This document shows, in pieces, positions 24,684 to 31,792 of a stretch of 39,354 nt of DNA. The stretch is taken from positions 1 to 39,354 of IMG/VR virus record IMGVR_UViG_3300037245_001174. One strand, 5' to 3'. Under the pieces are notes generated by a model. The model was not told the origin of the DNA. It worked only from the letters and a program-made list of their open reading frames with translations, and ran no database searches. Both the position numbers and the translations under genes were made by a program. The stretch's first letter is position 1; the number at the start of each line of letters is the position of its first letter. Origin of the DNA: a virus.

Positions 24684-24992
24684 ATGGAAATGACAAGAGC
24701 CCGTACCATAAAGCCGCCGGGCCTAATTAAACCGCCGCCTCCACCCGCTCCGCCGCCTAGCGCAGAAAGGATGGTGATAGCATATGGAGCCGAGCTCGCA
24801 GACTATGCCCGCACAGTCAAGCGGCTGAACGCCGAAAACGCCGAACTCAAAACCGCCCTCGCAGACGAAAAGGCTTATTCGGCCAGACTGCGCAAGACCA
24901 TCAAAAAAAAGTGGGAAGCACTAACCAAGCTGGAAGATAAAAGGCTGGCGCTGGAAAAGCGCATCGACCAACGAAGGGAGCCCGGCGAATGA
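24684..24992 (+). CDS. Proline-rich, coiled-coil small protein
   Basis: A 102-residue protein. Residues 7-28 are proline-rich (IKPPGLIKPPPPPAPPPS), and residues ~40-95 form a heptad-like coiled coil (LNAENAELKTALADEKAYSA and KLEDKRLALEKRIDQRR). ATG 24684 or 24690 could start it. The stop overlaps the next ATG as ATGA. An oligomerising adaptor is plausible; no family recognised. Confidence 0.7.
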   Translation: MEMTRARTIKPPGLIKPPPPPAPPPSAERMVIAYGAELADYARTVKRLNAENAELKTALADEKAYSARLRKTIKKKWEALTKLEDKRLALEKRIDQRREPGE

Positions 24993-25270
24993 GCAAGATA
25001 TTTGAAAAGCTGACAGGCGAGGAAGACGCTGTCATGCAATGGCAGTACGGCTATTGCGGCGACTTCGACACGGCGCTATGGAAGGCGATCGGGATAGCGG
25101 ACGATTACAATTTGTTGCGACTTGGGACCGGCTTCCCCCTCCACGTTGACGCGTACCGGCTCTATTCTCGTTCAGAGGGTTGGTGGGATGAAGTCAGGGC
25201 GAAGGCGATTGAACTCGGCTATTTGGAAGCCAAGCCCGACGCCGAAAAGAGAGAGGGGGACGGCTCATGA
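24989..25270 (+). CDS. Small early-cluster protein, unknown function
   Basis: A 93-residue protein with mixed content: MSKIFEKLTGEEDAVMQWQY, then LWKAIGIADDYNLLRLGTGF and a C-terminal helix WWDEVRAKAIELGYLEAK. Rich in aromatic residues. It is coupled on both sides (ATGA with the upstream gene, 4-base overlap with the downstream gene). No motif recognised. Confidence 0.7.
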   Translation: MSKIFEKLTGEEDAVMQWQYGYCGDFDTALWKAIGIADDYNLLRLGTGFPLHVDAYRLYSRSEGWWDEVRAKAIELGYLEAKPDAEKREGDGS

Positions 25271-25809
25271 TGAAATCAATCTATGACAAGCTCCGGCGGA
25301 TAACGAGCCCCGCAAATGACAGCATCGTCTACGAGATCTCCGAGATGATCCGCGCCGATGAGTTTGAGGCGAGTCTAATGAGAAGCGCTCTCGATAACGC
25401 GGACATCCTTCTTTGTCCCATCTGTGAAGAGTACGCCAAGGCCCGGCTATGCGGCCAGGGGTATTCGGCAACCGGCGCGCGGGAATATCTCCGCAAAGAC
25501 AAGGGCTGTTCTCATGGGGGCGAATGCTTCTGCGGAATGGTCGTTCTCGATTGCTGCGAGTATCCGGTCTGGAAGCGCGGACCCGGCTATCACTACGAGC
25601 CGATCAATCTCACCGGATGGGATTTTCTGAAACGGCTCAGGGCAAAAAAGGCGGCAAAGGACAAAGCCGCTTGGGATCGTGCGGCGGCCGCGATCCGCAA
25701 GGATGAAGGGATAATGGAGGCCCACTCACGATGCTTCGCGGGATGGAATTTCTTAGAGCAATACAAGCAAGACGCCTACAGAGAATACATGTCGTCAAGA
25801 ATGGAGTGA
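25267..25809 (+). CDS. Cys-rich protein, unknown function
   Basis: A 180-residue protein. A helical N-terminal third (EISEMIRADEFEASLMRSAL) leads into a cysteine-rich middle with CPICEEYAKARLCG at about 49-62 and CSHGGECFCGMVVLDCCEY at about 81-99. The C-terminal third is a lysine/alanine-rich helix (LRAKKAAKDKAAWDRAAAAI). The first and second ATG (25267, 25270) are equally possible. The Cys pattern suggests one or two zinc sites. Function not assigned. Confidence 0.7.
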   Translation: MMKSIYDKLRRITSPANDSIVYEISEMIRADEFEASLMRSALDNADILLCPICEEYAKARLCGQGYSATGAREYLRKDKGCSHGGECFCGMVVLDCCEYPVWKRGPGYHYEPINLTGWDFLKRLRAKKAAKDKAAWDRAAAAIRKDEGIMEAHSRCFAGWNFLEQYKQDAYREYMSSRME

Positions 25810-25815
25810 TAGCCC

Positions 25816-26022
25816 ATGCCGGAGTATAGCGAATTCCGTTGCGCGAATTGCGAGAGCCTGATCGCGGGGACGCCATATAAGGCGTGTTGCCCTGTGGGTC
25901 CCTGGAAGCGGGGCCTCGGCGAGCCTGTCGCTCATGCCGAGCCTTATAACATCCTCGATTTCTGCAACTCGAAATGCTTTGAGGCATTCAAACAAAAGGG
26001 AAGGGAGATACCACATGCCTAG
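25816..26022 (+). CDS. Small treble-clef-like zinc protein
   Basis: A 68-residue protein. CX2C at residues 9-12 and CX3C at 50-54 (FCNSKCFEAF) frame a single predicted zinc site, the layout of MYM/treble-clef modules. It starts six bases after the previous stop and overlaps the next start by eight bases. It resembles the paired modules in the protein at 34839-35693 in concept (first CX2C, distant second Cys pair). Confidence 0.65.
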   Translation: MPEYSEFRCANCESLIAGTPYKACCPVGPWKRGLGEPVAHAEPYNILDFCNSKCFEAFKQKGREIPHA

Positions 26023-26497
26023 GGACGATTGTATTAAGGTCAAGGCCACAATTATGCAGCCAGCGCCCCCGACTCCTCGGCGAAATCTCGCCAAGCTGAC
26101 AAAGGCGGAACTCATAACGGCGCTGCAAGGGGAAGAGGCGGCGTTGGAGATGAAGGTGGGCGCGAATCTCGATCTCCGCTCTCACCAAGACGAATGCCAT
26201 AGGATTCTTGATGCCAGCACAATAGTAGGGGGTGTGCTCGAAGAGCGTGTCAACGCGGCGATGAAGTCGCTTTTCGATTCCGAACAAGCCGAGCGCCGCG
26301 GGGAGATCACAATCGAAGAGCAACTCCATGCGATCGAAGCCCAGAGAGAGCGCATTTACAGCTTGCGGGCAGATATCCGAGATGCTGAGGCGGAGTCTCA
26401 GACATGGGAGAAAGCCTTCGAGGCCACGCTCAACAAGCTGGTCGGGCTCGCCGGAGTCGCAAGCGCGGCCATGGCAAACAGGAAGGGGGACAAGTAG
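26015..26497 (+). CDS. Helical, coiled-coil protein, unknown function
   Basis: A 160-residue protein. ATG 26015 follows GGGAAGGGAGA at the proper distance. Most of the length is helical with heptads (AKLTKAELITALQGEEAALE, IEEQLHAIEAQRERIYSLRA, SQTWEKAFEATLNKLVG). It has no cysteine pairs, unlike the neighbours. Could be an oligomerisation partner for the neighbouring zinc proteins. No family recognised. Confidence 0.7.
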   Translation: MPRDDCIKVKATIMQPAPPTPRRNLAKLTKAELITALQGEEAALEMKVGANLDLRSHQDECHRILDASTIVGGVLEERVNAAMKSLFDSEQAERRGEITIEEQLHAIEAQRERIYSLRADIRDAEAESQTWEKAFEATLNKLVGLAGVASAAMANRKGDK

Positions 26498-26498
26498 A

Positions 26499-26867
26499 AT
26501 GTTTGAAAGAATCAAAAGCTGGTGGAAATGTCGCCGGGCGCGCAAGGGGATGCTCCGGTATGAAGAGGTGGAAACCAAGGGCGGCGGGCTAGTCACTATC
26601 ACCGATAACGATACCGACGATCTGGGACGCCCCCTCGCGATGATAACGATCTGCCGGCCGATCCCCAAGCCGGGCGAGAGGGTCTGGAGAATACACGTCA
26701 CGGAGAAGACCCCGGAGTTTGTGACGCTCACCCTGACGCAGCTAAAGGGGACAACCTTCGAGGACGAGATCCGCTCTCGAGAGATCGCCGAGGAAAAGGC
26801 CGCCACCAAATGGACCGAGGAGCTAGAGGCCGAGGCCAAAGCCTCAGAATCACAGGAGGGAGGTTGA
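26499..26867 (+). CDS. Small early-cluster protein, unknown function
   Basis: A 122-residue protein beginning with a basic stretch (MFERIKSWWKCRRARKGM), then a beta-rich middle (GGGLVTITDNDTDDL, LAMITICRPIPKPGERVWRI) and a charged helical tail. ATG 26499 starts one base after the upstream stop, so translation is likely coupled. No motif recognised. Confidence 0.65.
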   Translation: MFERIKSWWKCRRARKGMLRYEEVETKGGGLVTITDNDTDDLGRPLAMITICRPIPKPGERVWRIHVTEKTPEFVTLTLTQLKGTTFEDEIRSREIAEEKAATKWTEELEAEAKASESQEGG

Positions 26868-26869
26868 CC

Positions 26870-27196
26870 ATGGGAAGACAGCCCATAATAAATGCGTTTG
26901 CGGAATCCATCGAGAAGCGCGTTCCCTATCGCGCACGGACTCGCCTCGAAGTCTATCAGTTGACCCTCCTCTCGATCCGGAAGGGCGATCTCGCCGATGG
27001 ATGGGGCTCCACGACTAAGCGCGGCGAAGACATCCTTGGGGGCAAAGCCTCTTGCCTCGCCGACCTTCCGCCCCAGAGCATTGTCTTTTGTCCCGGATGC
27101 GCGGGCATCGGTTGCTCGATCTGTAACGAGTCCGGAATAACGTCGGTCGCGATCGCCAAGAAGTATCGGGCGGAGACCAAGAAGGGAGGCGATTGA
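26870..27196 (+). CDS. Small protein with a CXXC-type zinc motif
   Basis: A 108-residue protein preceded by CAGGAGGGAGG. Mostly mixed helix and loops (VPYRARTRLEVYQLTLLSIR), with a C-terminal cluster FCPGCAGIGCSICNESG that has the CX2CX4CX2C spacing of a compact zinc knuckle. Starts two bases after the preceding stop. Function unknown. Confidence 0.7.
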   Translation: MGRQPIINAFAESIEKRVPYRARTRLEVYQLTLLSIRKGDLADGWGSTTKRGEDILGGKASCLADLPPQSIVFCPGCAGIGCSICNESGITSVAIAKKYRAETKKGGD

Positions 27197-27197
27197 C

Positions 27198-27797
27198 ATG
27201 CCTGAACTAACACACAAGCAAGAGCGGTGGCTTGCAGAACGGCAAGAGGTTTATGACCAAGGGTATAACGATGCCGTGAAAGAATATCGCCGCACGGTTG
27301 ACAAACATATTAAGAAGGCTCGCGCCATTCTGCAAGAGCTTGACGACATATTTCCAATAACTGAGGGTGGAGGCGGGGGAAGCGCTCCCGAAGGCTCAGG
27401 CGGTCCCGGCGGCGGCCCACTGGAGTATTCTGATGTGAAGGTCTCGGCCAGCCCCGGGGGGAACGCTCCCCCGCCTGGAGGCGGTGGCTTCGAGCCGATC
27501 GACTGGGGCAAGGTCAAGTTTCGGGAGGCCGACGAGCCGTCCGCAACTGACTCGGCTCGTGTCTGGTTTTTCCTAAATGAGATACTGGGTGATTGTTTTG
27601 CTTCTCATGGGGGCGGCTATTGCCCTAATTGTTTTCGGGCAATAGAGGCATTAGATTTAATCGCTCTGGAAGATCGCCCCACGGCTAATGAGTGCGCGCA
27701 ATGGGCATCCGAAAGAAAGGGGAAATTTGACAATTGGCTCCAAGCTCGCCGACCCTCAGAAAAGTCCGCGACCGACACCAATGTTGACAAAACTTGA
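27198..27797 (+). CDS. Two-domain protein with a Gly/Pro linker, unknown function
   Basis: A 199-residue protein. Residues 1-50 are a charged helix (HKQERWLAERQEVYDQGYND). Residues ~55-95 are a flexible glycine/proline linker. Residues ~100-185 form a mixed domain with a CPNC motif and helices (RAIEALDLIALEDRPTANEC). The last codons overlap the next promoter (TTGACA at 27794), so transcription of the following unit begins at the end of this gene. Confidence 0.65.
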   Translation: MPELTHKQERWLAERQEVYDQGYNDAVKEYRRTVDKHIKKARAILQELDDIFPITEGGGGGSAPEGSGGPGGGPLEYSDVKVSASPGGNAPPPGGGGFEPIDWGKVKFREADEPSATDSARVWFFLNEILGDCFASHGGGYCPNCFRAIEALDLIALEDRPTANECAQWASERKGKFDNWLQARRPSEKSATDTNVDKT

Positions 27798-27822
27798 CAA
27801 GCTGAAAAGGGCGTGATATGAT
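27794..27822 (+). promoter_or_regulatory. Consensus-like promoter for the HTH regulator and replication genes
   Basis: TTGACA (27794-27799), 17-base spacer, TATGAT (27817-27822). A second TTGACAA lies ten bases upstream (27784-27790), one helical turn away, which could be part of an operator. Predicted start of transcription is about 27829-27830, on the regulator's ATG. Confidence 0.85.
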
Positions 27823-27829
27823 CTTGGGC

Positions 27830-28030
27830 ATGAAATATTCATACCAAAAAGAGGCACTCAGAACGGCGAGAGAAGATGGGGGCTATACGCAAGAGAGTGC
27901 GGCCTTCGAGATCGGCGTCTCTCGCGCGACCTGGATAAAATGGGAGAGCGGCGCAACCTGTCCCGATGTTGTCCAGGTCGCTTTGATATGTGATCTTTTC
28001 AGGATCGAGCCCGCAAACCTTTTCAACTAA
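27830..28030 (+). CDS. XRE/Cro-type HTH regulator, predicted leaderless mRNA
   Basis: A 66-residue DNA-binding protein. The HTH is clear: REDGGYTQESAAFEIGVSRA followed by TWIKWESG, then a third and fourth helix (VVQVALICDLFRIEPANLF). The ATG at 27818 lies inside the -10 box, so it cannot be on the main transcript. ATG 27830 coincides with the predicted transcription start, giving a leaderless message, as for lambda cI from PRM. It is the only HTH regulator of this type seen in the window and probably controls its own operon. No integrase accompanies it. Confidence 0.85.
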   Translation: MKYSYQKEALRTAREDGGYTQESAAFEIGVSRATWIKWESGATCPDVVQVALICDLFRIEPANLFN

Positions 28031-28051
28031 ACCAGCAGAGAGGGAACGGCG

Positions 28052-28870
28052 ATGATCTCTCGAATTTCTCAATCCATGCTTACCGTCTGGGGGATGTGTC
28101 CGTATAGGTTCAAGCGGCAATATCTCCAAAAAGAAAAGTTCCCGGGCGGACCCAGTATGATTGCGGGGACGAGCTTCCACAGGGCGGCGCAAGTCAACTC
28201 GAAACAGAAAGTCAGATCCTTCACAGACCTTCCGGTCGATGACCTCAAAGACGCCGCGCGCGATAGCTGGTGGGAGAGAACAAAGGAAGGCGTCTACATT
28301 GCGAAGGACGATCTCCCCGACAAAAAGCGGATTCTGAAAGAGAGCTTCAACGATGCGCTTCGAGCGGTCACTTTATACCGCGAAGAGGTCGCTCCGAGAG
28401 TGCTCCCAGTTTTCGCGGAAGAGAAATTCCAAGAGAGTTTCGGCTTCGATATCCCGGTAGTCTTTGTCGTCGACTACATCGACGCGGCCGGCAAGATCGG
28501 AGATTGGAAAACATCCGGCAAGAAGCCCCAGGAAGGCGAAGCTAAGAACTCCCTCCAGGGCGTCTTCTATGCCATGGGATACGAACAGCATTTTGGAAAG
28601 CCGCCCGCCGACTTCGAGCAATATTGGCTTGTCACGCGGCGAGGCAAGACAGGGAATCCCACGACAAGCGATTGGTTCCATCAGTCCTACCTCCCGACCC
28701 AGGCCGATTACAGGGGGCTCCAAGCTCGGATAGCGGACTTCCTGCAAGCCCTTCGGCTGGGGCTGTTTCCGCCGTCTTATCGGGGGGCGTGGTGGTGTAC
28801 TGACGGTTTCTGTGAGTATTTTCCCACTTGCAAGTATGTCGGCAATGAAGAGCCGGCAAGGATGATATGA
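28052..28870 (+). CDS. PD-(D/E)XK nuclease (RecB/Cas4-like), putative recombination exonuclease
   Basis: A 272-residue protein. The sequence has the order of the RecB-type nuclease fold: SQSMLTVWGMCPYRFKRQYL (the Q/Sxxxxxx-Cys-Pro entry motif), MIAGTSFHRAAQ (histidine motif), FVVDYIDAAGKIGDWKTSGK (D...DWKT: the PD-(D/E)XK core), and GVFYAMGYEQHF (motif QxxxYxxG variant). The C-terminal part has FCEYFPTCKYVG, with two cysteines that might complete an iron-sulfur or zinc site with the N-terminal cysteine, as in Cas4/AddB. Likely the exonuclease partner of the protein at 29681. Confidence 0.8.
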   Translation: MISRISQSMLTVWGMCPYRFKRQYLQKEKFPGGPSMIAGTSFHRAAQVNSKQKVRSFTDLPVDDLKDAARDSWWERTKEGVYIAKDDLPDKKRILKESFNDALRAVTLYREEVAPRVLPVFAEEKFQESFGFDIPVVFVVDYIDAAGKIGDWKTSGKKPQEGEAKNSLQGVFYAMGYEQHFGKPPADFEQYWLVTRRGKTGNPTTSDWFHQSYLPTQADYRGLQARIADFLQALRLGLFPPSYRGAWWCTDGFCEYFPTCKYVGNEEPARMI

Positions 28871-28880
28871 GTCATGGGAT

Positions 28881-28979
28881 GGGGAAGAGAAGAGGGTCCA
28901 GACTTGGCGGTCACACCCTCGCCCGATTGCCGCGAGCATTGCGTCGGGCTCTTCCCCCTCCTCCCCATTATCCGCCAAG
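28881..28979 (+). ncRNA. Candidate structured leader RNA with loop-to-leader pairing
   Basis: In the 124-base gap before a small gene, nested stems fit together. P1 is 28881-28889 with 28949-28957 (GGGGAAGAG/CTCTTCCCC). P2 is GAGGGT (28892-28897) with ACCCTC (28915-28920). P3 is CCCGA (28922-28926) with TCGGG (28944-28948). In the P2 loop, CTTGGCGG (28903-28910) is perfectly complementary to CCGCCAAG (28972-28979), which touches the RBS AAGGGAGGTG. That would make a pseudoknot able to affect translation of the gene at 28995. This is read by eye; chance pairing in GC-rich DNA is possible. Confidence 0.45.
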
Positions 28980-28994
28980 AAGGGAGGTGAATAA

Positions 28995-29234
28995 ATGAGT
29001 CTAGTATCAAACGTACCGGGGATGGATGTCGAGTTGCTCCCCGAAGCGCACCTGGAAGCGAACCGCGGGGCGGAACTCCCCATCGATATGACTATGGGCA
29101 AAGCCTATAGGGTTTATGCTCATTGTTCGGGCGAGCCCACACAGGACGAAGAGTTCCTTCTTGTCATCGATGATGCAAGGGAGTGGCGATGGTTGGTGCT
29201 CCAAGAAACGCGCCCCGCAACTCACAACATTTAA
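28995..29234 (+). CDS. Small protein behind the structured leader, unknown function
   Basis: A 79-residue acidic protein (MSLVSNVPGMDVELLPEAHL, then MTMGKAYRVYAHCSGEPTQD and EFLLVIDDAREWRWLVLQET). It has a beta-like content and one cysteine. The RBS GGGAGGTG is strong but adjacent to a predicted pseudoknot strand, so translation could be controlled. No family recognised. Confidence 0.7.
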   Translation: MSLVSNVPGMDVELLPEAHLEANRGAELPIDMTMGKAYRVYAHCSGEPTQDEEFLLVIDDAREWRWLVLQETRPATHNI

Positions 29235-29254
29235 CCACAAACCGGAGAGAGCCC

Positions 29255-29677
29255 ATGAGAGAAGTACAGCTAAAAAAAGCCGTCGACAAGTTTCTCGAAA
29301 AGTTCCAGGCGCATTATGCGAAGCTCCGCAAGGGAGAACGCGAGATGCGTTTAACGGCGAAAGCATCGGCGAAAGTTCCGCAACTCGACCAACTCCGCCC
29401 GATCGACCTCAGCAACTGCATCCGGGAGCTTCTCGACGGAGCGGTCGAAGAGTTCGCGCGCGAGATCGAGATGGACGCGGACGGCGTGGCGGGGACGCTC
29501 GTCTCATACGCGAACGCGAACGGCTTTGTCGCAAAGGTCGAGATACCGTCTTCGGCGGATAACAATGAGAAGCTTTTCGGTCTCAAAGCGGACGGGAATA
29601 TAATCATCCTTCCGAGCCAAAGAAGCTTCGACACGACTGAGAAGCCGGCCGAGAAAAAGAAAGAGAAGGGAGCATAA
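29255..29677 (+). CDS. Recombination-region protein, unknown function
   Basis: A 140-residue protein from ATG 29255, preceded by the leader CGGAGAGAGCCC. N-terminal helical half (VQLKKAVDKFLEKFQAHYAK), central segment LSNCIRELLDGAVEEFAREI and a C-terminal lysine-rich tail (EKPAEKKKEKGA). It sits between the nuclease and the possible annealing protein, where lambda-like phages keep Gam-type or accessory recombination factors. That role is not shown by any motif. Three bases separate its stop from the next ATG. Confidence 0.65.
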   Translation: MREVQLKKAVDKFLEKFQAHYAKLRKGEREMRLTAKASAKVPQLDQLRPIDLSNCIRELLDGAVEEFAREIEMDADGVAGTLVSYANANGFVAKVEIPSSADNNEKLFGLKADGNIIILPSQRSFDTTEKPAEKKKEKGA

Positions 29678-29680
29678 CGC

Positions 29681-30892
29681 ATGGCGTCAAACGGAAAAGA
29701 AACAGTCGATACGAAGACGGGCGAGGTTGTCGAAGAGTCTCCGGACTTCTCCGGAGTCCCGGCGATAACGGACCTCCCGATCAAAGACTTAATCATGGGG
29801 GGCTCGGCGCTCCAGCAAATTCGGGGCGATCGCATAACGGCCGTCGCAGTCCAGAAGCCTCGAAGCATCCCTCAGATTGCGCATGCTGTCTTGGAAGAGG
29901 CAGAGAGCGCGGGCGAGGCGTTCCTTTACAAGTGGCGACAGGGCGATGGATGGGTCATGGGCGGGACCGTCGGGCTTGCGCTTTGCATCGCGCGCCTATT
30001 CGGCAACTCAGAGGTCCGGATCGCGGTCGACGAATATCCCGATCACTGGATGATGTATGCCCAGTGGACGGATTACGAAACGGGCTTTAATATCACTCGC
30101 CCTTTCCGTCAAAGGAAAGACCAGGATGTCGGTAGCGGATTCAAGAAAGATCCCGGCCGCCGCCTCGATGTGATCTTCCAAATTGGCGTCTCGAAAGCCT
30201 TGCGAAACGTGATTTTTAACGCGGTCCCAAGCTGGATACGGGAGCAAGCGATCGAGAGAGCGGAGACATCGGCGTCGAAGGCTATCAAGCCGGGGGAAGT
30301 AGAAGAGAGAGCGACGAAAGCGATCAAAGCTCTTGACACATTTTCGCCCTATGAAGCGGCTGATACAAAGCGTCTCATAGAGCGTGAACGCGGAGCGCCA
30401 GTCAACAAGTGGACCCCGCGAGACATCGTCGAGCTTCGCGCGTCTCACAACTCCCTGAAAGAGAGGACATACTCATTCGGGGACATCTTCGGGGCGCTCG
30501 ATGACAAGGCCGAGGATGCAGGGGGTGACAATACTAGCGACGAAGAAGAGACCGCGGCAGAGCGTTTGCAAAGCCTTGTCTTTGAAGCCCAGGCGCGCCT
30601 TGCGGAATGGGTTGATGTTCTCGAAGATAGGGCAGAGCAAGACGCCTACAGAGACACTCTTTTAGGAGCATGTTTCAAAGTGAAGACGATCGCCGACATT
30701 GCCTCGCTTCATCCGGATGCGATCGAGATAGCGACTCGCTATTTGAAAATCGCCGGGGGAGCGATCGAGCAAGCAGTTGACAAGCCTCTTCACAAATACA
30801 CGAAAGCAGACTGGAAGGCAGCGCGGGCAGCCGCGACGGTAGCAATCGAGAACGTCGCTGCGGATGCCTCTCAGGGAGACTTACCAATCTAA
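29681..30892 (+). CDS. Putative single-strand annealing / recombination protein
   Basis: A 403-residue protein. The core (about 50-200) has VAVQKPRSIPQIAHAVLEEA, then GWVMGGTVGLALCIARLFGN and RRLDVIFQIGVSKALRNVIF, a pattern I associate with phage annealing-type proteins that are paired with PD-(D/E)XK nucleases. The C-terminal third is helical and acidic. I cannot assign it to RecT, Erf or Sak families with confidence. The argument is mainly that a nuclease lies two genes upstream and the replication initiator downstream. Alternatives: a DNA-binding scaffold or ssDNA-binding factor. Confidence 0.5.
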   Translation: MASNGKETVDTKTGEVVEESPDFSGVPAITDLPIKDLIMGGSALQQIRGDRITAVAVQKPRSIPQIAHAVLEEAESAGEAFLYKWRQGDGWVMGGTVGLALCIARLFGNSEVRIAVDEYPDHWMMYAQWTDYETGFNITRPFRQRKDQDVGSGFKKDPGRRLDVIFQIGVSKALRNVIFNAVPSWIREQAIERAETSASKAIKPGEVEERATKAIKALDTFSPYEAADTKRLIERERGAPVNKWTPRDIVELRASHNSLKERTYSFGDIFGALDDKAEDAGGDNTSDEEETAAERLQSLVFEAQARLAEWVDVLEDRAEQDAYRDTLLGACFKVKTIADIASLHPDAIEIATRYLKIAGGAIEQAVDKPLHKYTKADWKAARAAATVAIENVAADASQGDLPI

Positions 30893-30903
30893 ACAGAGGA
30901 TAG

Positions 30904-30928
30904 GGGGGGCTCGGCCTTCGGGCTCCCC
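30904..30928 (+). other. GC-rich hairpin before the replication gene
   Basis: Bases 30904-30911 pair with 30921-30928 (eight pairs including two G-U) around a nine-base loop. No U-tract follows, and an RBS (GCAGGGAG) for the next gene lies about 15 bases downstream. It may attenuate transcription or protect the 3' end of the upstream message. Confidence 0.45.
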
Positions 30929-30952
30929 TCGTAGCGTTGCAGGGAGTGGTTA

Positions 30953-31792
30953 ATGGGGCCGCAACTCGAAGACGGATACACTCGAATAGCGAATGATATT
31001 CTTGACGCTCTGTCAAAAATGAAACTTAGCGGGAGAGAGTTTCGAGTCTGTTTAGCGCTCATTCGGAAGACCTACGGATGGGGCAAAAAAGAGGATGAAA
31101 TCAGCCTCTCTCAGTTCGCCGATGCGACCGGAATATCACGCAATCACATCCAGGAAATCCTCTCAGACCTTACAGATCGCAAAATCGTTACCCGCAAAAG
31201 AGTTAAGGGTAGGACTGTTCCCAAGGACGGGAACAGTGATGTTCCCGAAAACAGGAACAGGCTGTCTATAACATGGGGATTTCAAAAGCGTTCCGAGCTA
31301 TGGATAAAAGGAAAGCCTCAGAAAAGGAATCACTCAGGTGTTCCCGAAAACGGGAACAAAAGTGTTCCCGAAAACGGGAACAACAAAAGAAAGGAAAGAA
31401 AGTATAAGGATAAAGCTAAAGCTTTACCTTACGAGAAAGAGATTTTTCAACTTGAATTTTCAGAGGTTGCAAAGACCAAAAGTGACCATCAAAGATTCGT
31501 TGATTATTACTGCGCTCACTTCTTACAGAAATGCGAGAATAAGTATCCATTCTCAAACAAGAAAGACGGCGCGATTACCAAGAGGCTTCTGAAAGCTCAT
31601 GGAGCCGAGATACTCGCCGGATATGCCAAGACATTTTTTACTGAGCCGGACGACTTCACAGAAAAAGCGGGCTACTCAATGGCCGTATTCGAGAGCCAAC
31701 TAGCGAAGCTCGCGGGAGGACAGTATGGGACAAGCAAATCAAAAGCCCCCACGGGACCAAAGCCCAATAGGGGGAAATGGGATGGAAGATGA
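30953..31792 (+). CDS. Lambda O-like replication initiator carrying the origin
   Basis: A 279-residue protein. Residues ~5-90 are the phage replication protein O wHTH domain (EDGYTRIANDILDALSKMKL, FRVCLALIRKTYGWGKKEDE, FADATGISRNHIQEILSDLT). Its central segment (88-145) is encoded by palindromic iterons, so it reads as VPKDGNSDVPENRNR and VPENGNKSVPENGN. The C-terminal part (about 165-260) is helical (YYCAHFLQKCENKYPFSNKK) and probably contacts the helicase loader, as in lambda O with P. The codon composition of the central part is more AT-rich. The next gene, a DnaC-like loader, overlaps its end by 68 bases. Confidence 0.85.
   Translation: MGPQLEDGYTRIANDILDALSKMKLSGREFRVCLALIRKTYGWGKKEDEISLSQFADATGISRNHIQEILSDLTDRKIVTRKRVKGRTVPKDGNSDVPENRNRLSITWGFQKRSELWIKGKPQKRNHSGVPENGNKSVPENGNNKRKERKYKDKAKALPYEKEIFQLEFSEVAKTKSDHQRFVDYYCAHFLQKCENKYPFSNKKDGAITKRLLKAHGAEILAGYAKTFFTEPDDFTEKAGYSMAVFESQLAKLAGGQYGTSKSKAPTGPKPNRGKWDGR
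31217..31470 (+). other. Probable origin of replication: four palindromic iterons plus AT-rich tract
   Basis: Consensus iteron GTTCCCGAAAACGGGAAC (18 bases, perfect dyad). Copies are at 31217-31234 (GTTCCCAAGGACGGGAAC), 31241-31258 (one mismatch), 31340-31357 and 31364-31381 (both perfect). Members of each pair start exactly 24 bases apart. A purine-rich, AT-rich stretch from 31382 to about 31470 follows. Four iterons then an AT-rich unwinding element inside gene O is the lambda ori plan. Confidence 0.85.

Noticed and set aside
25988-27217. A 409-codon open frame on the minus strand
   Set aside because: It runs opposite to four small plus-strand genes with overlapping stops/starts and good RBSs. 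Its protein is low-complexity (Ser/Arg/Leu-rich), and no ribosome binding site is seen. It results from the GC-rich codon pattern.
31217-31381. The iteron array as a CRISPR or toxin-type operator array
   Set aside because: Only four 18-base dyads, with two short and one long spacing, all in frame within a replication initiator gene; the lambda-type origin explains them better.
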